From positions 1 to 35,092 of the forward strand of contig CAIRXZ010000227.1 in assembly GCA_903882645.1 (NCBI GenBank): a stretch of DNA of 35,092 nt, read 5' to 3'. Source of the stretch: an uncultured Acidobacteriia bacterium (lineage in GTDB: Bacteria > Acidobacteriota > Terriglobia > Bryobacterales > Bryobacteraceae). Both the position numbers and the translations under genes were made by a program. Under the pieces are notes generated by a model. It saw only the letters and a program-made list of their open reading frames with translations. It had not been told where the DNA came from and ran no database searches. Numbering within the stretch: the first letter of the stretch is position 1; each line of letters opens with the position of its first letter. Positions 11,665 through 21,600 of the stretch are shown here, piece after piece.

Positions 11665-12876
11665 ATGAGATACGCGCTTCTGTTGCTGGTTGCGACTTCG
11701 CTCGGGGCCCAGAGCCTCCGATTCGATTTCACATCCGGCAAACCGGCGCCGGGCTTCCGAAGCGTGCTGCCCGGCGCGATGTACTCGGAAGAGACGGGCT
11801 ACGGCTTCGAAAACGCCGCCAAAGAACCGCCGTTCTATTTCTCCGTTCGCGTGCCCGAAGAGGGCAATTACAGAGTCACGGTGACGCTGGGCGATCCCGC
11901 GGCCGACTCGGTCACGACGATCAAAGCCGAGATGCGCCGTCTGATGCTGGAGCGCGTGCGCGTCCCGGCAGGCAAGGTTGAAACGCGATCGTTCCTTGTC
12001 AACGTGCGCACGCCGAAGATTCCCGGCGGCGGCGAGGTGCGGCTGAAGGACCGCGAGAAGACTTCCGAAGCGCGGGCCTGGGACAACCGCATCACGCTGG
12101 AGTTCACCGACACGCATCCCGCGGTGCGCACAGTCGAGGTGGAAAAGGCCGGCGACATCCCCACCATCTACATTGCCGGCGACTCGACCTCCACCGACCA
12201 ATCGGGCGAGCCGTTCAACAGTTGGGGGCAAATGCTGCCGCGCTTTTTCAAGCCAGAGATCGCGGTCGCCAATCACGGCGAATCGGGCGAGTCGCTGCGC
12301 GGGTTCCTCGGCGAGAAGCGGTGGGAGAAACTGCTGAGCGCGATCAAGCCCGGCGATTATGTCTTGATTCAAATGGGCCACAACGACCAGAAGGAGAAGG
12401 GCGAGGGTATCGGCGCGTTCACCAGCTACAAGAGCGACCTCAAACGGTTCGTGTCCGACGCGCGCCAGCACGGCGCCACGCCGGTGCTGGTCACGCCGAT
12501 GCATCGCCTTACCTTCGACGCGGAAGGCAAAATCACGAACAGCCTGGGCGACTACCCCGAGGCCGTGCGGCAGGCCGCCAAGGAAGAGAACGCGGCGCTG
12601 ATCGACCTCAACGCCATGAGCAAGCTCTTCTACGAGGCCCTGGGCCCAGCCGACGCGCATCTGGCCTTCGCCGGAAACGACACGACCCATCACGACAACT
12701 ACGGCAGCTACGAACTGGCCAAGTGCATCGTGGAAGGCATCCGGCAGGCCAAGCTGCCGATCGCGAAGTACCTGTTCGATATGCCGCACTTCGACCCCGC
12801 GCATCCCGACCCGGTGAGCAAGTTCGATATTCCCGCCGAGCCCTCCGCATGGGCGCAGCGGCCGTATGGCCAGTAG
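11665..12876 (+). CDS. Secreted SGNH/GDSL esterase, rhamnogalacturonan-acetylesterase-like
   Basis: Enzymes of this type remove acetyl groups from pectic rhamnogalacturonan so that backbone glycosidases can act. The 403-residue product has a signal peptide (MRYALLLLVATSLGAQ) and an N-terminal beta-sandwich, about residues 20-160, as in YesT-type enzymes. The SGNH core follows: GDST with catalytic S174, the NHGESGES block, GHND with N240, and D339-x-x-H342 in GNDTTHHDNYG. The catalytic set is complete. The ATG at 11665 lies 7 bases after TATGAT, so a leaderless transcript is possible. The next gene starts 13 bases after the stop, indicating a two-gene operon. The exact acetylated substrate is inferred. 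Confidence 0.88.
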   Translation: MRYALLLLVATSLGAQSLRFDFTSGKPAPGFRSVLPGAMYSEETGYGFENAAKEPPFYFSVRVPEEGNYRVTVTLGDPAADSVTTIKAEMRRLMLERVRVPAGKVETRSFLVNVRTPKIPGGGEVRLKDREKTSEARAWDNRITLEFTDTHPAVRTVEVEKAGDIPTIYIAGDSTSTDQSGEPFNSWGQMLPRFFKPEIAVANHGESGESLRGFLGEKRWEKLLSAIKPGDYVLIQMGHNDQKEKGEGIGAFTSYKSDLKRFVSDARQHGATPVLVTPMHRLTFDAEGKITNSLGDYPEAVRQAAKEENAALIDLNAMSKLFYEALGPADAHLAFAGNDTTHHDNYGSYELAKCIVEGIRQAKLPIAKYLFDMPHFDPAHPDPVSKFDIPAEPSAWAQRPYGQ

Positions 12877-12889
12877 AGGAGATCCACCC

Positions 12890-14584
12890 ATGCGCGCCAT
12901 TTCACTAGAAATGTCCCAACAAGGAATCTCACGCCGCGGCCTGCTGGCGGCATCGGCGGGGCTGCCCGCCGCGGCCGGCCAACCGGCCCCTCCCGCAACC
13001 GGGTATATCGATATCATGCGGCCGCCCGACCTGGCGACCGCGCTCCTGGACAATGAGACTGTCCCGCTGGCGCGCGAAGGCCCGCGTTGGACCGGCAAGG
13101 GGATCGCGCTGGAAGCCAATCCGCAAGGCTTGGAGCTGCCGATCGCCATCGAAGCGCCGCAGACGCCGCTGGAGCGAATCCACCTGAGGTGGCGCGCGCG
13201 CGTGCCCGAGCGCTGGCGCATTCTCAACGACCAATGGGAGCGCAGCTACGGGGACCTGGAGTGGCGATGCATGGTTGGCGAACGCATCCTGCCGTGGTAC
13301 TTTCTGGCATTCGACGGCAAGGCCACGCACGGCTATGGCGTGGCCACCGGCGCATCGTGCTTCGCCTTCTGGCAGGTAGATCCGGCGGGCATTTCGCTAT
13401 GGCTCGACGTGCGCAACGGTGGAGGAGCCGTAAGCCTCGGCCAGCGCAGGCTGGACGCCGCCGTGGTCCGCGCGCGGCGCGGCTCCCCGGAGGAATCGGC
13501 ATTCGGATCCGCGCGGCGTTTCTGCCGCGCGCTGTGCGCCAAACCCCGGCTGGCGGCGCAGCCCAGCTACGGCGTCAACAATTGGTACTACGCCTACGGC
13601 CAGAATTGCTCGGCGGAGGACATGCTGCGCGATTCCAGCCTTGCTGCCGATTTCGCGCCGGCCGGCTGGAACCGGCCGTTCGCGGTGATAGACGATGGCT
13701 GGCAGATCACGAATGCGGCGGGCCCCTGGGAACGCGGCAACTCCCGTTTCCCCGACATGGTCCGTCTGGCCGCCGAGATAAAACAGCGCGGCGCGCGCCC
13801 AGGCATCTGGATGCGCCCCCTGTACACCACCGCTGCGATTCCAGCCGGCGCCCGTATCGGGCGCCGCGAAAACTCGCGAAACGCCACCATCGATCCGACG
13901 GTCCCCGACATGCTGGAACTGGTCCGCCAGGATGTTCGGCGCACGGTTTCGTGGGGTTTCGAGCTGGTGAAGCACGATTACTCAAGCTTCGACCTGCTGG
14001 GCCGCTGGGGCTTCGCCATGGCTGGAGACATCACCGCCGCCGGGTGGCATTTCGCGGACCGGAGCAAGACGACCGCCGAGGTCGCGCTGGCGCTCTACCG
14101 CGCCATCCGCGAGGCCGCCGGCGACGCCACTCTCATCGGCTGCAACACCTTCGGCCACCTCGGCGCCGGGCTGTTCGAGTTACAACGCACCGGCGACGAC
14201 ACCAGCGGCCGCGAGTTCCACCGGACTCGGCGCATGGGCGTCAACACGCTGGCGTTTCGCGGTTCGCAGCACGGGGCCTTCTTCGCCTTGGACGCCGATT
14301 GCGCTCCGATCACGCCGGACGTCCCGTGGGAATTGGCGTCGCGCTGGCTGGACTTGGTGGCGCGCAGCGGAACGGCCCTGTTCGTGTCGCCAGACCCGAA
14401 GGCGCTCAACGCCGAGACGAGGGCCGCCATCAAGCGGGCGTTTGCCGCGGCCGCTCAGCCGCAGCCTTTGGCCGAGCCTCTGGACTGGATGGAGACCACC
14501 ACGCCCGGACGCTGGCGCATCCAGGGCAGAACCGTGGATTACGATTGGTACGGCGCTGAAGGGGCCACCCCATTCCCGCGTTAG
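12890..14584 (+). CDS. Secreted clan GH-D glycoside hydrolase, alpha-galactosidase-like
   Basis: The 564-residue product opens with a twin-arginine-like leader (SRRGLLAASAGLPAAA). The catalytic TIM barrel resembles GH36/GH27 enzymes: VIDDGWQ at about residues 266-272, PGIWMRPL, and FELVKHDYSSFD with a candidate nucleophile D363 in place of the usual KWD/KxD motif. A downstream GDDTSG (D436/D437) is the candidate acid/base. The N-terminal third looks like the beta-supersandwich that precedes GH36 barrels. AGGAGA lies 7 bases before the ATG at 12890. Co-transcription with the esterase suggests that both act on the same acetylated plant or microbial glycan. Clan membership is fairly clear. Substrate and family number are not. 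Confidence 0.78.
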   Translation: MRAISLEMSQQGISRRGLLAASAGLPAAAGQPAPPATGYIDIMRPPDLATALLDNETVPLAREGPRWTGKGIALEANPQGLELPIAIEAPQTPLERIHLRWRARVPERWRILNDQWERSYGDLEWRCMVGERILPWYFLAFDGKATHGYGVATGASCFAFWQVDPAGISLWLDVRNGGGAVSLGQRRLDAAVVRARRGSPEESAFGSARRFCRALCAKPRLAAQPSYGVNNWYYAYGQNCSAEDMLRDSSLAADFAPAGWNRPFAVIDDGWQITNAAGPWERGNSRFPDMVRLAAEIKQRGARPGIWMRPLYTTAAIPAGARIGRRENSRNATIDPTVPDMLELVRQDVRRTVSWGFELVKHDYSSFDLLGRWGFAMAGDITAAGWHFADRSKTTAEVALALYRAIREAAGDATLIGCNTFGHLGAGLFELQRTGDDTSGREFHRTRRMGVNTLAFRGSQHGAFFALDADCAPITPDVPWELASRWLDLVARSGTALFVSPDPKALNAETRAAIKRAFAAAAQPQPLAEPLDWMETTTPGRWRIQGRTVDYDWYGAEGATPFPR

Positions 14585-14720
14585 ACCCGCCTCGGGTTTC
14601 GCTTGTTCATCTCGCCTGGCGGGCGCGTCTGGTTATGAACCGATGGGCCGGCGGACGCTGTTTGCCGGTCTCAGTGGAAGATTGTTGAACTTACCAGCCA
14701 GTCCGCCGAAAGCAGGTAGC

Positions 14721-14745
14721 GGCGCCGCCGGATTCTGGCGGCGCC
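14721..14745. terminator. Hairpin between convergent genes
   Basis: A perfect 9-bp stem, GGCGCCGCC (14721-14729) and GGCGGCGCC (14737-14745), with a 7-base loop. It lies between the glycosidase stop (14584) and the receptor stop (14761). No long T tract follows on either strand. It could end transcription from both sides. Confidence 0.5.
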
Positions 14746-14760
14746 GCGCCTTCGTTTCGA

Positions 14761-17700
14761 TCAGAAGTAAAACTTGGCGGCAATCTGGACGACGCGCATG
14801 TTCTGCGTGTTGGTGAACTCGCCGAAGTAGTAGCCGAGAACCTGCGAGCTTCCGGAGGCTGGCCGCGTGTTTGTCGTAGCCACAAGGCCGGTGAAATTGC
14901 TGAATATGGCGTTTCCGGTCGCGCCCGCGCCGTTGGTCACGTTGGTGGTCAGGTTGTAGCTCTGGAACTGGGGATGGTTGGGGGCATTGAACGCCTCCAG
15001 GCGGAGTTGGACATAGCGTTGGCTCCCGTCTCCGCTCAGCGGGATATTCTTAAACACCGAGAGATCCTGGTTCACGATCCAGGGGTTGCGCAGGTACATG
15101 CGCGGGTAAGGGCCGGTGTTGCCGAGCCCGGGAACCGTCAGGGCCGACACGTTGACCGTCGTGCCGGTTTGGGGAGCACCGCTTAACAAGAAGCGCATCT
15201 GCTGCCCCGAGAGATTGCCGGCGGTGGGGGTTCCCAGAAGACGGGCCCCAGAATCCTGCCCTGAGATGGTAAGACCGACATCGGTCGGCATCCCGGATGC
15301 AAGCGTGGTGACTCCGGAAAGTTCCCAGTGGTCCAGGATCGCGCCCACCACCTTATTGCCACCGAAAATCCCGCTGCCCTTCGGCAGATTCCAGACAAAG
15401 TTCCCAACGAGGTAGTGCGTGCGGTCGAAACTGGCGAGCGCATAGTCGAGCGACGGGTTCACCAGTCTGGTCATGGTGCCATCGTCGGAAATGGTCGTCT
15501 GGGTCTTCGACAGAGTATACGCGACGCCAAAGGTGAGACCCTTCGAGAACCGCCGCTTGACGGACACCTGGAGGGAATTGTAATCCGCCTTGGCGTCGAA
15601 GTTGTAGTAAGTAATGTCGCTGTACCCCTGGTAGGGGCGCAGGAAGTCCGTGGCCAAAATGTTCGCCCCGCTGAAGCTCAGCCCAGCGCCCGAGTAAATC
15701 GACGGAAGTCCGGATTCGGTAGCCGGGATGACTCCGCCGGCGAACTTGGTCGGATCCTGCGCCGCGGCCGTGAAGGTTGTCCCATAGGGCGGGGTGTTCA
15801 GATTCGCCTTGCGGGGAAGATCGCGCGATTTCGATCCGACGTAGGAGACGTCGATCACAGTGCCTAAGCCGATGTTCCGCTGCAAGCCGATGCTGTAGGT
15901 GTACATGTGCGGAAAACTCATATTTTCGGTGACGGCGGTGACCGTCAACGGCGACAGAATGCCGCCCCCGCCGGGCTGGATGTTCTGCAAGTAGCCGTAC
16001 TGAAGGGTTGGCTGGAGGACCAACGGCGCGTTGCTGGCTCCAAACCCCGTAAGACCGCTCTCGTACCGGTCGATTGAGATTCCGTAACCGCCGCGCACCA
16101 CCGTGTTGTGGCTGCCGGTTACATCCCACGCAAAGCCGACGCGGGGCTGTGGCAGAATCGCCCGCGTGATGACGCCGCCACTCGGGTAACCCTGACTCAC
16201 CAGTTGCATCCCGTTGCTGATGCTGCCGACGTTCGGCACCAACTTGCCGACGTAGTAGCCCGGTTGGGTGTTCGCCAGCGTCGCGGCGCCCGTAGTGGCC
16301 GGGTCGATGGCCCGGTACGTGGCCGCTCCCAAAGAGCAAGTCGAGGCGCCGACGCAAACCGGCCTATAAAGGCGCTCCGCCTGGGTGGGATCGAATGCGG
16401 CGGGATTGAAGTAGGCCCCATCTCCATTGGTGTTGTAGACCGGCTGAAACCAGGAGAACCGCATGCCGAGGTCGAGCGTCAGGTGGCGGCTGACCTTCCA
16501 GGTGTCCTGCGCGTACCAGGAGACGTCGCGGTAGAGATAGTTCTGCAACGGCTTCCCGTTTGCCTGAGTGTACGTGTTGTACACGCCCAACAGGGCGTTG
16601 GCGAAGGGGTAGCCGGTATTGAGCGGGTTGGAGGAGCTGTTCGTAAAGTCGATGTCGCTCTGCACGTGGGTTTGGTTGTTGCTGGCATTCGAGGCGCTCT
16701 GGAAATAGAAGCCCAACTTGACCTCGTGCTTGCCGGTAACCTTGGTGACGCTGTCCATGATCTGCCAGATGAGGAATCGCTGATTGAAGGGACCGAAGAG
16801 GCTGGTGCTGGCGACGGTGCTGACGCTCGCGATCCCGCCGAAAGTCAGGCTTGGAACATAGCCGGGCGTGTTGGCCAACGGATAGAGCATCGGCGTGTTA
16901 ATGCCGGATGCCGCGCGGGTGACCGCGTCGCCCTGCGGCGCGATCGTAACGCCGCCCCGGCCAATTCCGAAAACGAATTCGTTCACCCAGGTGGGACCGA
17001 AGTTCTTGGTGAGCGAAATGCTCGGCACGCTGCCCGGACCGTTCTTCCGGTCCGTGATGGTGAGCGGCCAATTCCAGGATGCCGTCGTCGTACCGTAGGC
17101 GAATTGCTGGTCGTCGTGGTTGTAAACCCAGCGCACGCTGAGCCGGGTATCGTCTCTGATGTTCCAGTCGCCGCGAAGGATGGTCTCATTCCGGGGGTAG
17201 GCGCTGGGCACCTGGGAAGAGTAGTTGTAGAGATTTCCGCCCGCGGTGGTGTTGGACGGGGGCAGGAAATTGAGGATCGTTTGGCCGGGGCTGTAGAGAC
17301 GGGTGCTTGGGATTTTGTTCCCCGGAAACGGGGCCCCGGTGGTCGGATCGACGATGGTGATCGCCTTGCCGGCGCCGTCCACCGTACTTGAGAAGTCCCC
17401 GCCGCGCTCGGCCGCCGTGGGAACACGGATGTTCTGCGACGTAGCTTGGGGCACCAGTTGGCTGTAATACTCCTGGCTGACGAAGAAGAAGAGTTTGTTC
17501 TTTCCGTGCACCAGGTGCGGGATGAAGATCGGCCCTCCGAAATGCCACCCGTAGAAATTGTAGCGGTACAGCGGGCGGGCGTATGTGCCTTGGGCGCCCC
17601 GGAGGTCGTTGAAATAGGTGTTGGCGTTCATGCTGTCGTGGCGGCGAAAGTAACTGGCGCCCCCGTGATACTCGTTCGTGCCCCCGCGCGTGGTCAGCGC

Positions 17701-18435
17701 GATGAGACCGCCGCCGGATCTGCCGTACTGGGCCTGGTAGTTCGACGTCAGGACCTTGACCTCCTCGAGCGCGTCGGGGTTCACCGACACCAGCGCCCCG
17801 GTGTTGTTGCCCAGGTTCAAGTTCGTTATGCCGTCGAGCGTGTATTCGTGCTGGAGGCTGCGCGTGCCGTTGACCTGGAAACTGCCGGTGATGTTGGTCA
17901 CCGTGGAAGCCGCGTTCGCCACCAGGCCGCTTACGTTGACGCCGGGAATGAACTTCATCATATCGACGATGTTCTGGCCGTTGAGCGCGATCTCCCGGAT
18001 GTCCCGGGTGGTCACCACGTCGGAACGCTCGCCCGAATCCGCCTGGATCTGGATCGTCCCGGCATTGGCTTCGACGGTCACGGTGTCGGTGATGTTGCCG
18101 ACCTGAAGAACGACGTCGCCCACTCCGACCTTGGTGGCCACCGACACGATGACGTTCAGGCTTTCGCTCTTCTTGAAGCCCTTAGACTCCGCGGTCATGG
18201 TGTAGGTTCCCGGCGGCAGTTGGGGGAAAATGAAGTTCCCTTCCGCGCTGGTACTCACCGTCTGGCGAAAAGCTGTAGCCTGTTCGATCACGGTCACTGC
18301 CGCCCCGGGGATCACCCCGCCGTTGGAATCCTTGACCGTACCGGTGATTGAACCACTGCTCTGCGCAAAAGCACAGATCGATAGGCAGGCCATCGCGATG
18401 AGCGCCGCCAGTATTCTTCGCACGTTCCGCACCAT
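14761..18435 (-). CDS. Oar-like TonB-dependent outer-membrane receptor
   Basis: Receptors of this type import or bind large substrates, often glycans, using TonB energy. The 1,224-residue product has a signal peptide ending CAFAQ. A carboxypeptidase-regulatory-like beta-sandwich follows (SGSITGTVKDSNGGVIPGA). Next is a plug domain, including the REIALNGQNIVDMMKFIPGV region, and then a long beta-barrel ending in aromatic VVQIAAKFYF, as outer-membrane proteins require. The ATG at 18435 is chosen because AGGAG lies 8 bases upstream. Starts at 18441 and 18456 lack suitable spacing. It diverges from the sensor kinase across 192 bp that hold a large palindrome. No SusD-like partner is present. The substrate is inferred from neighbouring hydrolases. 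Confidence 0.93.
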   Translation of the reverse strand: MVRNVRRILAALIAMACLSICAFAQSSGSITGTVKDSNGGVIPGAAVTVIEQATAFRQTVSTSAEGNFIFPQLPPGTYTMTAESKGFKKSESLNVIVSVATKVGVGDVVLQVGNITDTVTVEANAGTIQIQADSGERSDVVTTRDIREIALNGQNIVDMMKFIPGVNVSGLVANAASTVTNITGSFQVNGTRSLQHEYTLDGITNLNLGNNTGALVSVNPDALEEVKVLTSNYQAQYGRSGGGLIALTTRGGTNEYHGGASYFRRHDSMNANTYFNDLRGAQGTYARPLYRYNFYGWHFGGPIFIPHLVHGKNKLFFFVSQEYYSQLVPQATSQNIRVPTAAERGGDFSSTVDGAGKAITIVDPTTGAPFPGNKIPSTRLYSPGQTILNFLPPSNTTAGGNLYNYSSQVPSAYPRNETILRGDWNIRDDTRLSVRWVYNHDDQQFAYGTTTASWNWPLTITDRKNGPGSVPSISLTKNFGPTWVNEFVFGIGRGGVTIAPQGDAVTRAASGINTPMLYPLANTPGYVPSLTFGGIASVSTVASTSLFGPFNQRFLIWQIMDSVTKVTGKHEVKLGFYFQSASNASNNQTHVQSDIDFTNSSSNPLNTGYPFANALLGVYNTYTQANGKPLQNYLYRDVSWYAQDTWKVSRHLTLDLGMRFSWFQPVYNTNGDGAYFNPAAFDPTQAERLYRPVCVGASTCSLGAATYRAIDPATTGAATLANTQPGYYVGKLVPNVGSISNGMQLVSQGYPSGGVITRAILPQPRVGFAWDVTGSHNTVVRGGYGISIDRYESGLTGFGASNAPLVLQPTLQYGYLQNIQPGGGGILSPLTVTAVTENMSFPHMYTYSIGLQRNIGLGTVIDVSYVGSKSRDLPRKANLNTPPYGTTFTAAAQDPTKFAGGVIPATESGLPSIYSGAGLSFSGANILATDFLRPYQGYSDITYYNFDAKADYNSLQVSVKRRFSKGLTFGVAYTLSKTQTTISDDGTMTRLVNPSLDYALASFDRTHYLVGNFVWNLPKGSGIFGGNKVVGAILDHWELSGVTTLASGMPTDVGLTISGQDSGARLLGTPTAGNLSGQQMRFLLSGAPQTGTTVNVSALTVPGLGNTGPYPRMYLRNPWIVNQDLSVFKNIPLSGDGSQRYVQLRLEAFNAPNHPQFQSYNLTTNVTNGAGATGNAIFSNFTGLVATTNTRPASGSSQVLGYYFGEFTNTQNMRVVQIAAKFYF

Positions 18436-18455
18436 GTACATCACTCCTTTTCCCA

Positions 18456-18515
18456 ATTAACCGGAATTCCCATTTTGGATTAACCGGTCCGATACACTAT
18501 CTCTGACGCAGTATA
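18456..18515 (-). promoter_or_regulatory. Receptor promoter with paired repeats
   Basis: Reading leftwards, a good -10 TATACT lies at 18510-18515 with no recognisable -35, which suggests an activator-dependent promoter with a start near 18503. Downstream of it, ATTAACCGG occurs twice in the same orientation at 18456-18464 and 18479-18487, 23 bases apart, about two helical turns. The repeats lie in the leader and could bind a repressor. Confidence 0.4.
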
Positions 18516-18541
18516 CACAGAAGTACGCCACCACGATCTGC

Positions 18542-18573
18542 GCGAATAGCATAGTCAAGACTATGCTATTCGC
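18542..18573. promoter_or_regulatory. 32-bp palindrome, candidate shared operator
   Basis: Arms GCGAATAGCATAGTC (18542-18556) and GACTATGCTATTCGC (18559-18573) are perfect 15-base inverted repeats around an AA centre. The 2-base centre makes an RNA hairpin unlikely and a dimeric protein site likely. The centre lies about 54 bases upstream of the inferred receptor start and 70 bases before the kinase ATG. A possible third half-site CTATGCT is at 18601-18607. The adjacent NarL-type regulator is the obvious candidate ligand. Confidence 0.65.
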
Positions 18574-18627
18574 ATAGGATCAAGCTCGTCCCGCTTGGCG
18601 CTATGCTTGGGAGTTGAGACTTACGAC

Positions 18628-21600
18628 ATGAGCCGGTCAAGCAGGATCGTCCGCGATTGGCGCCGAACCGGCATCGCCGCGGGATGCCTGGTTCTCTGGT
18701 GGCTCTTGGCGCTGCCAGCGCTGCCGGCGCCGCCCGCCGGCGCAACGGGACTGGGCCTGGCGGCCGCGGCTACGGGTTACGGTATCGACTTCTGGCGCGA
18801 GGCGGAGGGCCTGCCGCAATCCAGAGTCAGAGCTATCGCGCAGACCCACGACGGCTACATCTGGCTGGGCACCGACGGCGGCGCCGTCCGCTTCAATGGA
18901 GCCAGCTTCACGGCGTTCACGGTGGAAAACGGAAGTCTGAAGGACAACGAGGTCTGGGCGCTGCAGGAAGACGACGAGCACGCTCTCTGGATTGGAACCT
19001 TTGGAGGCGGCCTCACCCGCCTCAAGGATGGCCGGTTCAAGACCTTCACAACGGCCGACGGCCTGCCCGACGATATTGTCACGCGCATCGAGAAGGACGC
19101 GTCCGGAGATCTCTGGATCGCCACGTCGAGCGGGTTCAGCCGTTATTCGCACGGGCGTTTTATCCGCATTGAGTCTCCGGATAGATCCGTCACCGCCACG
19201 CGCGACACCATCTGCGCGCGCTCTCCGCACGACGTGTTCATAGCCCTGAGCTCGCAGGTGCTCCGTCTCTCGGACGGCCGCTTCGAACCGCTCGGCGGAC
19301 TCGTCCGGAAAGGCGACGGAGCGATTGAGAAACTCATCTGCGCCGCCGATGGTTCGTTCTGGGTCGGGTTCGGCAGCGGCGCGATCAAGAACTGGAAGGC
19401 CGGCAGGGTCGACACATACAGGCCGCCGCACGGCCCATCCACGACGATAACGGCGCTCTATCAAGACGCCGGCGGCGGCGTGTGGGCAGCCTTGGGGGGG
19501 ACGATTTGCCGGCTGCGGAACGGACGATTCGAACCGTTGCCCTTGGGGGATGAGAGAGCCGACCTCGGCGCGGTGTACAGCATGCATCTCGACCGGGAAG
19601 GCAACCTCTGGGTCGGACTCCAATCGAACGGGCTGGGCCGTCTCCGTGTGAAGCAGATCTCGACCCTGCCCGTGCCGGAAGGCGCGCCCGACGAGATTGC
19701 ACGGTGCGTTTATCAGGACCGGCGCGGCGATGTCCTGGTGGGAGCGTCCAGCGGGTTTGGACGGTATCGCGAGGGGAGGCTGCTGTCGCGCACGAGCCTC
19801 CCGGGAGGGCGTTCGGGACCCGTGAGGTCGTTCGCCGAAGACCCCCAAGGCCGGCTCTGGATCGCGGCCGGCAAGGATCTGCTGCTGCTGGAGCGAGGCC
19901 GCCTGACCGGCTTCCCCGGCTGGCGGGCTTCTTCCGAAATCACGGTGATTTACGGAGATGCCCTCGGCGGCATGTGGGTTGGAACCGACTGGGATGGGCT
20001 GTACCAGTGGACCGGCCGGGCTTTCCGGAATTACCGCAGCCAGGATGGATTAGCCGGAAATCGAATTCGCGCGCTATTGCGCGACCGCCAGGGCGCGCTC
20101 TGGATCAGCGCGGTCGGAGCAGGCGTGAGCCGGTTTTCTCAGGGGAGGTTCACCAATTATGGGACCGGCGCGGGTTTGGCGGGGAATCGTGTGTACGCCA
20201 TTCACGAAGACGAGGGCGGTACGTTATGGTTCGCCACGCGTGGCGGGCTGACCCGGCTCAAGGATGGGAAGTTCTTTTCCTATACCTCGGCATCGGGCCT
20301 GTTGGTCGACTTTGTCTATAGCATTCTCGATGACGGACTAGGCAACTTCTGGTTTAGCTCCGCACAGGGGATCTTTAAGGTCGGCAAAGCCGAACTGGCG
20401 GACTTCGCCGACGGGCGGGCTAAGAAAGTTGTCTCGGTGAGTTATGGCGTGCGGGATGGGATGAAGACGCGCGCCTGCAACGTCGGCAACCAGCCTATCG
20501 CATGGAAGACAACCGGCGGCCTGATGTTGTTCAGTTCGTTGAAGGGCCTTGTGGTGGTCGCCCCCAACCGCGTGACATCCAGTTCTTACATCCCTCCGGT
20601 GCACATCGAAAGCGTCAGCGTGAACCGGCGTCCGCAACCGCTGGACCGCGAGCCCAGTCTGTCGCTGGGCGCCGGAGAGGTGGAGATCGACTACGCCGCC
20701 CTTAGCTACGTGGATCCCGAGAAAGTCCGATTTAAGTACATGCTTCAGGGTTCCGACAGCGACTGGGTGGACGCCGGCGGCAGGAGATTCGCATACTACG
20801 CCAACCTGCGGCCCGGACGGTACCTTTTTCGTGTGATTGCCGGGACCGTCGGCGGATCGTGGAACGAAGTCGGCGCATCGTTCGGATTCTATTTGAGGCC
20901 GTATTTCTATCAAACCCGAACGTTCATCGGGGCTATCGTGTCGGGCGTGTTGCTGCTGGCCTGGCTGCTTTACAGACTCCGCGTGCATGAGTTGAAAGCC
21001 CGCTATTCCGCGGTGCTGGCCGAGCGCAACCGAATCTCCCAGGATATCCACGACACCTTCGCGCAGAATCTCGCCGGCATCGCGTTGCAGTTGGATTCGA
21101 TGACCATGCAGTTGGAGGAGATTCCCCAAAGTCTGAAGGAGCGTCTCGACGAGGCCTGCAACCTGACGCGGTACAGCCTGGCGGAAGTCAGGCGCGCCGT
21201 CGGGGACCTGCGCGCCGACGAACTCGCGCGAGAAGAGCTGCCGGCGGCGCTGCCCGCTATCGCCAGGAGGATGGCGGCCAACTCCGCGGTCGAGCCTTCC
21301 ATCCAGGTGGTGGGCACGCCGAAACGGTTGAACCCGGTGACCGAGAAGAATCTCCTGCGCATTTTCCAGGAAGCCCTGGCGAACGCGCTCAAACACGCCA
21401 ATGCCCAGGCGATCGATGTCGAGTTGAGGTACGAGCGGGAGGACTTGGTCTTGCGCGTGCGGGACGACGGGCGCGGCTTCGACGCGGAGATGGCGATTCC
21501 GCTCGGAATCGGCCACTACGGCCTGACGGGCATGCGCGAGCGGACCGAAAGGATAGGCGGACGCCTCACGCTCCGAAGCGCGCCCGGCGAGGGAACCGAA

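Noticed and set aside
9856-12876. 1,006-codon plus-strand ORF
   Set aside because: Only the part from 11665 is a real gene; the rest is antisense to lipB and lpdA.
11458-13227. Upstream extension of the lpdA frame on the minus strand
   Set aside because: It is antisense to the esterase gene and has no protein-like features; lpdA starts at 11457 with the FAD motif.
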